This document shows positions 18,630 through 27,407 of a DNA stretch of 64,000 nucleotides, one piece after another. Made by a program: the position numbers and the translations under genes. Source of the DNA: Clostridioides difficile (GTDB lineage: Bacteria > Bacillota > Clostridia > Peptostreptococcales > Peptostreptococcaceae). The first letter of the stretch is position 1; every line of letters begins with the position of its first letter. The DNA is taken from the NCBI GenBank assembly GCA_012955965.1, contig JABBZI010000015.1:1-64000 (forward strand). The letters run 5' to 3'. The notes beneath the pieces are model-generated. The model made no database searches, was not told the DNA's origin, and worked only from the letters and a program-made list of their open reading frames with translations.

Positions 18630-19799
18630 ATGATAAAATTAATTCATAATGCCAATATTGTATTAGAAGATGTAATACTTGAAAATGCTCATTTAATTAT
18701 AGAAGGAGATACAATAAAAAAAGTATCAAATGATAAGATTGACTATGCATTTGATTTTAATGAGATAGATGAAGTAATAGACGCAAAAAATTTATATGTC
18801 ATACCTGGTATTATAGATATTCATAGTGATGCTATTGAAAAGGAAATAGAGCCAAGACCGAGTACATTGTTACCATTTAATATGGCATTTTATGAGCTTG
18901 ATAAAAAACTACCTGCAAATGGAATAACTACAGTTTATCATTCTATATCTTTAGGAGATGGAGTAGGGGTTAGAAGTATTGATAATTCTTTAAAGATGAT
19001 TGAAAATATTGATTCATATAAAAACATAGACAGTAAGAGTATAAATCATAAAGTACATTTAAGGTATGAAGTATTATACCATGAAGGTTTAGATAAAGTT
19101 TCAGAATTATTGGAAGAAAATAAAATAGACTATTTATCAATAATGGACCATTCTCCAGGTCAAGGTCAGTATACAAATCCAGCATTTTATAGGGAATATG
19201 CTACTAAAGTATGGGGAGTTACGGAAAGTCATGTAGATACATGGTTAGATGGTTTAGTAGATTTACATGATAATTTGGATTGGAATAAAATAGCTAATGT
19301 TATAGGAAAAGCAAAAAATAAAAACATAAATATTGCTTCACATGATGATGATACATTAGAAAAAATGGATTTTATAAAAAACATAGGCGTCAACGTATCT
19401 GAATTTCCTATAACTCTTGAGGTAGCAAAGTATTCAAAGAAACTAGGTGTCTTAACTTGCTTGGGTGCACCTAATATTGTAAGGGGCAAATCTCATAATA
19501 ACAACTTAAAGGCAATGGATGCTATATTGGAAGACTGTTGTGATATTGTTTGTTCAGATTATCTTCCATCAGCTATGATAAAGTCTATGTGTATAGTTGC
19601 ACAAAAAACTAACAATTTAAATAAAGCAGTTAATTTATTCACTTCAAATCCAGCTAAGGCAGTTGGTATATATGATGAAAGAGGTAGTATAAAAGAAAAT
19701 AAAAAGGCGGATTTAGTTTTATTAGATATTGATAGTGAGTATCCAAAGATTGTAAATACTATTGTAAATGGAAATACAGTTTATAAAAGGGAGGTATAA
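18630..19799 (+). CDS. phnM: Phosphonate ribose-triphosphate diphosphatase PhnM
   Basis: A 389-residue amidohydrolase-fold enzyme that removes pyrophosphate from ribose-1-phosphonate-5-triphosphate. The metal motif reads DIHSDAIEKEIEPRP (about residues 64-78), as in PhnM, with further ligands in HYEVLYHE-like and IASHDDDT (about 235) segments and CSDYLPSAM (about 308). The ATG abuts the phnL stop. The N-terminal strand and the C-terminal ADLVLLD form the usual composite beta-sandwich. Confidence 0.94.
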   Translation: MIKLIHNANIVLEDVILENAHLIIEGDTIKKVSNDKIDYAFDFNEIDEVIDAKNLYVIPGIIDIHSDAIEKEIEPRPSTLLPFNMAFYELDKKLPANGITTVYHSISLGDGVGVRSIDNSLKMIENIDSYKNIDSKSINHKVHLRYEVLYHEGLDKVSELLEENKIDYLSIMDHSPGQGQYTNPAFYREYATKVWGVTESHVDTWLDGLVDLHDNLDWNKIANVIGKAKNKNINIASHDDDTLEKMDFIKNIGVNVSEFPITLEVAKYSKKLGVLTCLGAPNIVRGKSHNNNLKAMDAILEDCCDIVCSDYLPSAMIKSMCIVAQKTNNLNKAVNLFTSNPAKAVGIYDERGSIKENKKADLVLLDIDSEYPKIVNTIVNGNTVYKREV

Positions 19800-19802
19800 A
19801 GA

Positions 19803-20639
19803 TTGATAACAGATTTACATTGTCATACAAGTATATCAGATAATAATTTAACGACAGAAGAGATAATAAAAAAAGCATCAGAAAAGAATATAAATCTATT
19901 GGCAATAACAAATCATGATACTCTATCTGGATTAGATGAAGCTCTTGTACTTGGAGAACATTATGGAGTAACAATAATACCAGGTATAGAAATCTCAGCT
20001 TATGATTATAAAAATAGAAAAAGAGTTCATATTCTAGGGTATAACATAGATTTAAACAGTCAAGAAATAAAAAGCTTATGTAACCCAATGGTATGCGATA
20101 GACATAAAGCATCTGTCAAGATGGTAAATAAAATTATGGATTTAGGATACGAAATATCCATAGAAGATGTAAAGAAATACTCATCAAAGACTGGAATATT
20201 TAAACAACATATAATGAAAGCTCTTATAGATAAAGGATATACAGATAATATATATTCTAGTCTATATAAAGAATTGTTTCATAGAGGAAATGGCAAGGCA
20301 TATGTATCCTTAAAGTATGTGGATTATAGAGATGCAATAAAAGCTATAAAGAATTCTGGTGGAATTTGTGTATTAGCCCATCCTGGCCAAATGGATAATT
20401 TCAGTGCTATTGAAGATATGGTAAAAGTAGGATTAGATGGTATAGAAGTATATCATCCTTCACACAATAAAGAATTAGAAAAAGAATCACTTTTTTATGC
20501 TAAAAAGTACAACTTGGTAATTACAGGAGGTTCAGATTACCATGGGGCTTATTCTCAGCATAACTATGAACTTGGAAGCAAGAGCTTAAATAGAGAAGAC
20601 TTATTTAAGTTCAGGTTAGCTTTAGGAGGGGTTTTATAA
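19803..20639 (+). CDS. PHP-domain phosphoesterase, likely phosphonate-pathway cyclic phosphodiesterase
   Basis: A 278-residue PHP-domain hydrolase. Metal ligands are visible in DLHCHTSISDN (about residues 4-14), ITNHDT (about 36-41), VLAHPGQ (about 192) and GGSDYHG (about 240). No phnP is present in the operon, and this gene sits where phnP would. A PHP enzyme (PhnPP) from Eggerthella lenta is known to open phosphoribosyl 1,2-cyclic phosphate, the PhnJ product, so the same role is inferred here. The start is TTG, eight bases after GGGAGG (19789-19794), three bases after phnM. Confidence 0.82.
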   Translation: MITDLHCHTSISDNNLTTEEIIKKASEKNINLLAITNHDTLSGLDEALVLGEHYGVTIIPGIEISAYDYKNRKRVHILGYNIDLNSQEIKSLCNPMVCDRHKASVKMVNKIMDLGYEISIEDVKKYSSKTGIFKQHIMKALIDKGYTDNIYSSLYKELFHRGNGKAYVSLKYVDYRDAIKAIKNSGGICVLAHPGQMDNFSAIEDMVKVGLDGIEVYHPSHNKELEKESLFYAKKYNLVITGGSDYHGAYSQHNYELGSKSLNREDLFKFRLALGGVL

Positions 20640-21635
20640 ATGTCTTTTTTACAAGTAAAAAATATAAGTAAAAGTTATGGACAAGTCAAGGTGTTAAAAG
20701 ATATATCTATTGATATTGAAAAAGGAGAGTTTATATGCTTACTAGGTCCAAGTGGCTGTGGTAAAAGTACATTGCTTAGAATAATTGCAGGTCTTGAGAA
20801 TAAACATGATGGAAAAATAATAATAAATGATAAAGATATGACTAATTCACCACCTGAAAGTAGAAATTTTGGTATAGTTTTTCAGTCATATGCACTATTT
20901 CCAAATATGAATGTTTACAAAAACATAGCTTTTGGGCTAGAAAATAAAAATATAAGTAAACCTAACATCGATAAGAAGGTTAAGGAGGTTTTAGAAGTTG
21001 TAGAATTGAGTGGATATGAGAAAAAATATCCATCCCAATTATCAGGAGGGCAACAACAAAGAGTAGCATTAGCTCGTGCAATTGCTTTAGAACCAGACTT
21101 TTTACTTCTTGATGAACCTTTATCTGCATTAGATGCAAAAGTAAGATTGAAACTTAGGGAGCAGATTAGAAGTCTACATAGAAAACTAGGAATTACAACT
21201 ATAATGGTAACTCATGACCAAGAAGAGGCACTTTGTCTAGCTGACAAAATGGTTGTTATGAACAGTGGAGAAATAATACAGGTTGGGACTCCAAAAGAAG
21301 TGTATAAAAATCCTAACACACCTTTTGTAGCTGACTTTATAGGAACAATAAATTTTATAGATGATGGTATTAATAAAATAGCGATTAGACCAGAAGATAT
21401 AAAAGTAGAGTTTAATAAGGACTCGAAAGATAAGGATATAAAAGTGGGTGAGATTTTAGACATTGAATTTAGAGGGTTTAATTATAGAATTACAGTTGAG
21501 TATTGTTCTAAACAAATGAAGTTAGATGTAGTTTCAAAAGTTGCTGAACAAATGAAACTATGTATAGGTTCTAAAATAAGCTTTAAGATACCTAAAGAAG
21601 GAATCGTAGAGTATAAATCAGAGGGATGTGCTTAA
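20640..21635 (+). CDS. Phosphonate ABC importer, ATP-binding protein
   Basis: A 331-residue importer ATPase. Walker A is GPSGCGKST (about residues 38-46), the signature LSGGQQQRVALARA, Walker B LLLDEPLSALD and the H-loop MVTHDQEEAL. A C-terminal TOBE-like domain starts near IRPEDIKVEF (about 240). Organisation and sequence match the 2-aminoethylphosphonate importer PhnT type (PotA/FbpC group). It abuts the PHP gene and precedes the permease and binding protein genes, so a phosphonate substrate is likely, though iron or polyamine importers look similar. Confidence 0.85.
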   Translation: MSFLQVKNISKSYGQVKVLKDISIDIEKGEFICLLGPSGCGKSTLLRIIAGLENKHDGKIIINDKDMTNSPPESRNFGIVFQSYALFPNMNVYKNIAFGLENKNISKPNIDKKVKEVLEVVELSGYEKKYPSQLSGGQQQRVALARAIALEPDFLLLDEPLSALDAKVRLKLREQIRSLHRKLGITTIMVTHDQEEALCLADKMVVMNSGEIIQVGTPKEVYKNPNTPFVADFIGTINFIDDGINKIAIRPEDIKVEFNKDSKDKDIKVGEILDIEFRGFNYRITVEYCSKQMKLDVVSKVAEQMKLCIGSKISFKIPKEGIVEYKSEGCA

Positions 21636-21652
21636 TAGCTAGGGGTGAATAA

Positions 21653-23341
21653 ATGATAACAGCAAAAAATAAAAGAAGAATAGGTGATAGCACGATACAA
21701 AAATATTTCTTAGTTTTTTCAGTAATTTTATTAATAGTATTTATATTATTTCCATTAGTATCATTATTAAAAAATGCATTCTTAGATACAAGCGGAAATT
21801 TTATAGGATTTTCAAATTTTAGTAAATATATTGAAAACCCAAGTCTTATAGCATCATTTAAAAACTCGATTTTTGTATCTACAGTTTCATCTTTAATATC
21901 ACTATGTTTAGCATTTATGTATTCGTATGCAATAACAAGAACAAATATAAAGTTTAAGAACTTTTTTAAAACAATGGGGATGTTCCCACTTTTTGCACCA
22001 ACTATGTTATATGGTATCTCACTTATATACCTTTTTGGAAATAAGGGAATCTTTACTGCAATGGGGTTTGAGGTACAATTATATGGGCCATTAGGAATAA
22101 TTATTTCTCAGATATTATTTACATTTCCACAAGCATTCTTGATATTATCTGTTGCACTTTCAATGGCGGACTATAGACTTTATGAAGCAGCAGATAGCTT
22201 AGGGGCTAGTGAATTTAAGAAGTTCTGTAAAATTACAATTCCAGGGATAAAGTACTCGTTGGTGAGTTCATTCTTTGTATCCTTTATACTAGCATTTACA
22301 GATTTTGGAGCGGCAAAGGTAGTTGGAGGAAACTATAATGTATTGGCTACTGACATATACAAGCAAGTAGTAGGACAATTTAACATACCAATGGGAGCAA
22401 CTGTTTCTATGGTAATGTTGATTCCTGTGCTAATAGCTTTTACATTAGATAAAATGGCAAGTAAAAAGCAGGGAATGACTATAACTGCAAAATCTATGCC
22501 GTATAAAATTAAGGAAAATAAGCTTAGAGATAGAATGTTTTTAATAGCATGTAGCTTTATAACTTTATTAATCTTTATTTTGATATTCGTTTCAGTTATA
22601 GGTTCAGTTATAAAGTTATGGCCATATAATTTAAGCCTTACAATGGAACATTATACGTTTAAAGGTATCTTGGGAAGTGGAATAAAAACTTATTTAAGCA
22701 GTTTAAAAATATCAACATTGACAGCAATTTTTGGAACTATATTTGTATTTTTTAGTGCATATATGATAGAAAAGGTAGATAAATTTCCTAAATTAAGACA
22801 AACTGCTTACTTTTTATCAATGATACCTATGGCATTGCCTGGGTTAGTTTTGGGTATATCATACATAACTTTTTTTAACTCAGCAAATAACCCATTAAAT
22901 TTTCTATATGGAAGTACAGCAATACTAGTGATAGTAAATATAGTTCATTTTTATTCAGTTTGTTTTATAACTTCAAATTCATCCTTAAAGATGTTGGATA
23001 GAGAATATGAATTAGTTGCAAAATCTATAAATATACCATTTTATAAAGTGTTTTTTAATATAACAATTCCAATGTCTATAACATCAATACTTGAAATAGT
23101 AGTATATTATTTTGTAAATTCAATGGTTACTGTTTCAGCATTAATATTTTTATATACTCCTCAAACTCAGACCGCATCAATATCAATACTAAAGCTAGAT
23201 GAGATAGGATATATAGGACCATCAGCTGCCATGGCAGTATTAGTGCTTTTAACAAATATAATAGTAAGGCTTTTGTACGAATTTATCACAAAGAAATTAA
23301 AAAATAACACACAAAAATGGCAACAAAAAGATGTTGCTTAA
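21653..23341 (+). CDS. Phosphonate ABC importer, double-domain permease
   Basis: A 562-residue membrane protein made of two fused permease domains, with about 12 membrane segments. Each half carries the cytoplasmic EAA-type loop: YEAADSLGASEFKKFCKITIPGI (here split over residues 180-205) and the second YELVAKSINIPFYKVFFNITIP (about 446-467). Fused permeases of this kind occur in 2-aminoethylphosphonate and ferric iron importers. It lies 17 bases after the ATPase gene and 12 before the binding protein gene. Confidence 0.87.
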   Translation: MITAKNKRRIGDSTIQKYFLVFSVILLIVFILFPLVSLLKNAFLDTSGNFIGFSNFSKYIENPSLIASFKNSIFVSTVSSLISLCLAFMYSYAITRTNIKFKNFFKTMGMFPLFAPTMLYGISLIYLFGNKGIFTAMGFEVQLYGPLGIIISQILFTFPQAFLILSVALSMADYRLYEAADSLGASEFKKFCKITIPGIKYSLVSSFFVSFILAFTDFGAAKVVGGNYNVLATDIYKQVVGQFNIPMGATVSMVMLIPVLIAFTLDKMASKKQGMTITAKSMPYKIKENKLRDRMFLIACSFITLLIFILIFVSVIGSVIKLWPYNLSLTMEHYTFKGILGSGIKTYLSSLKISTLTAIFGTIFVFFSAYMIEKVDKFPKLRQTAYFLSMIPMALPGLVLGISYITFFNSANNPLNFLYGSTAILVIVNIVHFYSVCFITSNSSLKMLDREYELVAKSINIPFYKVFFNITIPMSITSILEIVVYYFVNSMVTVSALIFLYTPQTQTASISILKLDEIGYIGPSAAMAVLVLLTNIIVRLLYEFITKKLKNNTQKWQQKDVA

Positions 23342-23353
23342 GGGGAGGTAAAA

Positions 23354-24421
23354 ATGAAATTTAAGAAGCTAGTTTCTTTAGGAGTATTATCAACACTTTT
23401 ATTGAGTGTAATAACGGGGTGTAGTAATGTCTCATCAGGTTCAGATTCAAAGACTGATAGTAAGACAAAAGGGGATTTAACAGTTTATACAGCAATTGAA
23501 GAAGATAGTATAGAACCATATCTAGCTACATTTAAAAAACAATATCCAGATATTAAACTAAACATTGTTAGAGCATCAACAGGAGATATAACAGCAAGAC
23601 TACTTGCTGAAAAAGATAATCCTCAGGCAGATGTTGTATGGGGAGTTGCAGCTACAAGTTTGTTAGTTGCAGATGACCAAGGAATGTTAGAGCCATATGC
23701 TCCAAAAGGTTCTGAGGAAATAGAGTCTGCATTTAAGGATGATAAGGAAGTTCCTTCTTGGGTTGGAATAGATGCTTGGATGACAGGGATAACAGTAAAT
23801 ACTAAAGAATTAAAGGATAAAAATATACCAGTTCCTAGTTCTTATGAAGATTTAACAAAATCAGAGTATAAAGGGCTTATATCTATGCCTAACCCATCTT
23901 CTTCTGGCACAGGATATTTAACAGTATCAGCGCTTATACAAATTATGGGTGAAGAAAAAGCATGGCAATACATGGATAAATTACATGAAAATATTGGTGT
24001 ATATACTCAATCTGGTTCAGCTCCAGCTACATCAGCAGCTTCTGGGGAATATCCTATAGGTATATCTTTTGGATATAGAGGTATAAAACTAAAAGAGGAA
24101 GGCTATCCAGTAGAAGTTGTATTTCCAAAAGAAGGTTCTGGATGGGATATAGAAGCAAATGCTCTGGTAAAAAAAGAAAATATAAAAGAAGCTTCAAAAG
24201 TATTTTTAGATTGGGCAATAAGTAAAGATGCAATGAATGAGTACTCTAAAAATTATGCTGTTACTACTGTTTCTACAGGAAATCCAGTACCAGAAGGGTT
24301 CCCTAAAAAGCCATTAGAGCAAATGATAGATAATGATTTAAAATCAGCAGCAAAAAATAGAGAAGTTATACTAAATAAATGGATATCAAAATATGATGGA
24401 AAGACAGAAAAAGAGAGTTAA
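23354..24421 (+). CDS. Phosphonate ABC importer, substrate-binding lipoprotein
   Basis: A 355-residue secreted lipoprotein. The signal peptide ends in a lipobox LLSVITGC with the lipidated cysteine at about residue 23, followed by a Ser/Lys-rich linker. The mature part begins LTVYTAIEEDSIEPYL, the start of the type 2 periplasmic-binding fold in the 2-aminoethylphosphonate/iron-binding group. Being last in the phn operon, it most likely binds a phosphonate at the membrane surface. The ligand cannot be read directly. Confidence 0.86.
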   Translation: MKFKKLVSLGVLSTLLLSVITGCSNVSSGSDSKTDSKTKGDLTVYTAIEEDSIEPYLATFKKQYPDIKLNIVRASTGDITARLLAEKDNPQADVVWGVAATSLLVADDQGMLEPYAPKGSEEIESAFKDDKEVPSWVGIDAWMTGITVNTKELKDKNIPVPSSYEDLTKSEYKGLISMPNPSSSGTGYLTVSALIQIMGEEKAWQYMDKLHENIGVYTQSGSAPATSAASGEYPIGISFGYRGIKLKEEGYPVEVVFPKEGSGWDIEANALVKKENIKEASKVFLDWAISKDAMNEYSKNYAVTTVSTGNPVPEGFPKKPLEQMIDNDLKSAAKNREVILNKWISKYDGKTEKES

Positions 24422-24484
24422 GTTATTTGTAGACAATTAACTTAAAATCGACTGTATTAAAATAAAGTGATAATTTACACATAT

Positions 24485-24524
24485 AAAAAGATGAATTCTT
24501 ATAGGTAGAATTCATCTTTTTATA
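24485..24524 (+). terminator. Intrinsic terminator closing the phn operon
   Basis: A 14-bp perfect stem AAAAAGATGAATTC (24485-24498) with GAATTCATCTTTTT (24508-24521) and a nine-base loop. With A residues before and T residues after, it could act on both strands. Confidence 0.88.
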
Positions 24525-24575
24525 TATGTAAATATTCTATTGATATAAAAATATACTGAATATTACGAAAAAATA

Positions 24576-24602
24576 TTGACATATTAAAACTGTTGATATA
24601 AA
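24576..24602 (+). promoter_or_regulatory. Promoter of the TetR-family regulator gene
   Basis: TTGACA at 24576-24581 with GATATA (24595-24600) or TATAAA (24597-24602) as -10, spacing 13 to 15 bases; a -10 at the ideal 17-base distance starts at 24599 and is weaker. The start of transcription would fall inside or just before the palindromes at 24610-24641, so repressor binding there would block it. Confidence 0.55.
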
Positions 24603-24609
24603 CTTTGAG

Positions 24610-24641
24610 ATAACGATGTTATTTTAAATAACTTAGTTATT
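24610..24641 (+). promoter_or_regulatory. Tandem operator palindromes (ATAAC-N3-GTTAT twice)
   Basis: Two copies of the same dyad, ATAAC-GAT-GTTAT (24610-24622) and ATAAC-TTA-GTTAT (24628-24640), have centres 18 bases apart. They lie between the promoter and the ribosome binding site (24647-24651) of a TetR-type gene. TetR-family repressors commonly bind such short dyads in their own promoter, and paired sites suggest binding of two dimers. No further copy was found before the downstream ABC genes. Confidence 0.7.
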
Positions 24642-24659
24642 AAAAAGGAGGTACATATT

Positions 24660-25271
24660 ATAAGTTATAGCTCAGAATTAACACGGAATAGAATATTAGA
24701 ATGTGCAAAAGTAGAATTTTTAAATCTTGGATTTCACAATGCAAGTATGAGAAAAATTGCTGATAATGCGAATGTAACTACAGGCGCAATGTACAATCAT
24801 TTTAAAAATAAAGAGATATTATTTGAGGAATTAGTGTCAAAAACAGCTACTGAATTACTTACATTATTCAAACATCAGCATGATAAATGTTCAATAATCA
24901 AATCTTATAATACAGAGAATTCATATAATCTGATGAGTCAAAGCACAGATTGCATACTTGACTTTATATACGATAACTTTGAAGCAATGAAGTTAATTGT
25001 ATGTAGCTCTCAAGGAACTAGATATGAAGAGTATGTTGAGAGCCTGATTGAAATTGAAGAAGAATCAACTAGAAATATACTTATTAAGTCAGATTCTTAT
25101 GATATTAAAAAAGATGATTTTTTCATTCATGTTATGTCTTCTTCTTGTATGCATAATATGTTTGAAGCAATCAAACATAATTTATCTAAAGAAGAAGCTG
25201 TATATTATATGGAAAAGATAAAACATTTTTATTATGCAGGATGGAATGAAATACTAGATTTTAAATTGTAA
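24660..25271 (+). CDS. TetR/AcrR family transcriptional regulator
   Basis: About 203 residues. The N-terminal helix-turn-helix reads TRNRILECAKVEFLNLGFHNASMRKIADNANVTTGAMYNHFKNKE across residues 7-50, a standard TetR DNA-binding domain. The first ATG (24747) is inside the helix-turn-helix, so it cannot be the start. The strong AAGGAGG (24645-24651) is followed in frame only by ATT (24657) and ATA (24660), at 5 and 8 bases; one of these is the probable start codon. The C-terminal ligand domain is not specific. It probably controls itself and the ABC exporter downstream. Confidence 0.85.
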   Translation: MSYSSELTRNRILECAKVEFLNLGFHNASMRKIADNANVTTGAMYNHFKNKEILFEELVSKTATELLTLFKHQHDKCSIIKSYNTENSYNLMSQSTDCILDFIYDNFEAMKLIVCSSQGTRYEEYVESLIEIEEESTRNILIKSDSYDIKKDDFFIHVMSSSCMHNMFEAIKHNLSKEEAVYYMEKIKHFYYAGWNEILDFKL

Positions 25272-25616
25272 TCAGAAACTTTATATATGAGCATCTCATG
25301 TTTAATTATTAAGGAGATATTAAACAGAGGGCTCTTATATTTTAAAGTATAAATGAGAATGAATATCTATATCGATAAAAATGCCCATGCAAATTAAAAA
25401 ACTTTATTAAGAATAGAACTATTTTAGTAAAGATAGAAATAAAATCAATAACAAAAATCTATAAACCTTAGGTATTTATTTTCACATGATATGATTATAC
25501 GCTAGAAGTTTAGAAAGGAGGAAAGAGAAACATATTTAATTTAAATCTAGACTTTAGAAAATGAGTAATTGATTTATTTTAGTAATTAGGAAAATAATTT
25601 GAAATGAGGTGGAGAT
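25272..25616 (+). other. 345-base gap before the ABC exporter, with a possible mini-ORF
   Basis: No full gene is seen. A strong AAAGGAGG at 25514-25521 is followed by an open frame beginning with ATA (25532) that encodes only ten residues, IFNLNLDFRK, and stops at 25562. It may be a leader peptide, a remnant of a gene, or chance. A second ribosome binding site (AGGTGGAG, 25607-25614) serves the ABC gene. No clear terminator separates the TetR gene from the exporter and no clear promoter was identified. Confidence 0.35.
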
Positions 25617-27407
25617 ATGAATAAAAAAGAGTCATTACTTTCAAAGTTATTTTGCTTTGCAGGAAAACATAAGTATATCACTATATTGGGTATGATTTTG
25701 TCTGGAATTAGTTCCATTTTAGCCCTTTTACCAATTGCATTTATATGGATATGTGTATCTGAGATATTTAATGTATGGCCTAATGTAGAATTAGCTCAAA
25801 ATATTGTATATTATTATGCTTGGATGGCTTTTATTTTTTCAATATTAAGTATATTAGTGTACTTCTTAGCTTTGATTTGTACACATTTTTCAGCTTTTCG
25901 TATAGCAAAAAATATTAGGTATTATACATTAAGACATTTGATGAAATTACCTCTTGGATATTTCAATGAATCAGGAAGTGGTAAGTTGCGTAGGATAGTG
26001 GATGAAAGTGCTGGACAAACCGAGTCATATTTAGCTCATCAATTACCCGATTTAGTTGGAGCTTTTGTAACACCTATAGCGGCTATTTTTTTCTTGTTTG
26101 CATTTAATTGGAGATTAGGAGTGATTAGTATAGCACCTATTGCTATTAGCTTTATATTTTTAATGCAAATGGTTGGGCCAGGTCATTCTGAAAATATTAG
26201 TAAATATCAGAGTTCTTTGGAAAATATGAATAATGAAGCAGTAGAATATATCAGGGGTGTACCTGTTGTAAAAATATTTGGGCAGAGTATATTTTCTTTT
26301 AAAAAATTTTATAAGGCAATAAATCAATATAAAGATTTTGCACTAAGATATACTATAAAATTTAGGAGACCCATGATATTTTATACTGTATTTATTAACT
26401 CAATATCTATATTTTTAGTACTTGGAGGGGCTTTTTTAATAACAATTTCATCTACACCAAAAGAATTCTTAACTGATTTCCTATTCTATCTTTTTTTTAC
26501 ACCAGTATGCCTTAATATGATGAATAAAATTATGTGGACAAGTAAGGAAATAATAATTGCTAAAGATGCTTTAGATAGAATAGATACTATACTTAAAGCA
26601 GAACCATTGAAAGAAAAAGAAGTTACTATAAAACCAAGTAAATTTGATATAAGGTTAGAAAATGTATCTTTTGCTTATCCAAATACAAATAATTTTGCAC
26701 TTTCTAATATCTCATTAAGCATAGAACAAGGAAGTACTGTAGCTCTAGTAGGGCCATCTGGAGGAGGAAAATCTACAGCAGCATCTTTAATTGCAAGGTT
26801 TTTTGATGCAGTTGAAGGAAGTATAAAAATAGGAGGAATAGATATTAAAGATATTGCAGAGGATGTACTTATGAATAACATATCTTTCGTATTTCAAAAT
26901 AGTAATTTATTTAAAACCAGTATTTTAGAAAACATCAGAGAAAGCAAGCCAAATGCAACGAAAGAAGAAGTTATGAAAGCTGTAAAGGCAGCTCGATGCG
27001 AAGATATTATAGCTAAGTTACCAGATGGGATTGATACGATTGTTGGAGCTAACGGAGTATATCTTTCAGGGGGAGAAGTACAAAGAATTGTTTTAGCAAG
27101 GGCTATATTGAAAGATGCTCCTATAATACTTTTGGATGAAGCAACTGCATTTGCAGACCCCGAAAATGAATATGAAATCCAACTTGCCTTTGAAGAACTT
27201 GCAAAGGGAAAAACTATTTTAATGATTGCACACAGATTATCAACTATACAAAATGCTTCTTTCATCTATTTATTATCAGATGGAAAGATTATAGAAAGTG
27301 GAAAACATACAGAGCTTTTAGGCAAAGAGGGTATTTACAAAGGTATGTGGGATGAGTATAAAAAGGCAGCATCATGGAAGATAAAGGAGGTTTGTGTAAA
27401 TGATTAA
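25617..27407 (+). CDS. ABC exporter half-transporter, subunit 1
   Basis: A 596-residue half-transporter with an N-terminal six-helix domain (about residues 15-310) and a C-terminal ATPase. Walker A is GPSGGGKST (about 377-385), the Q-loop FVFQNSN, signature LSGGEVQR, Walker B IILLDEATAF with the catalytic glutamate, and H-loop MIAHRLST. The D-loop reads FADPE instead of the common SLD/SVD. It overlaps the next gene by eight bases. The pair resembles the heterodimeric exporters of the multidrug or siderophore (IrtAB-like) type common in clostridia; the cargo is unknown. Confidence 0.87.
   Translation: MNKKESLLSKLFCFAGKHKYITILGMILSGISSILALLPIAFIWICVSEIFNVWPNVELAQNIVYYYAWMAFIFSILSILVYFLALICTHFSAFRIAKNIRYYTLRHLMKLPLGYFNESGSGKLRRIVDESAGQTESYLAHQLPDLVGAFVTPIAAIFFLFAFNWRLGVISIAPIAISFIFLMQMVGPGHSENISKYQSSLENMNNEAVEYIRGVPVVKIFGQSIFSFKKFYKAINQYKDFALRYTIKFRRPMIFYTVFINSISIFLVLGGAFLITISSTPKEFLTDFLFYLFFTPVCLNMMNKIMWTSKEIIIAKDALDRIDTILKAEPLKEKEVTIKPSKFDIRLENVSFAYPNTNNFALSNISLSIEQGSTVALVGPSGGGKSTAASLIARFFDAVEGSIKIGGIDIKDIAEDVLMNNISFVFQNSNLFKTSILENIRESKPNATKEEVMKAVKAARCEDIIAKLPDGIDTIVGANGVYLSGGEVQRIVLARAILKDAPIILLDEATAFADPENEYEIQLAFEELAKGKTILMIAHRLSTIQNASFIYLLSDGKIIESGKHTELLGKEGIYKGMWDEYKKAASWKIKEVCVND

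Noticed and set aside
26894-27265. Open frame of 123 codons antisense to the ABC exporter ATPase domain
   Set aside because: It mirrors conserved Walker and signature motifs on the other strand and has no initiation signal.
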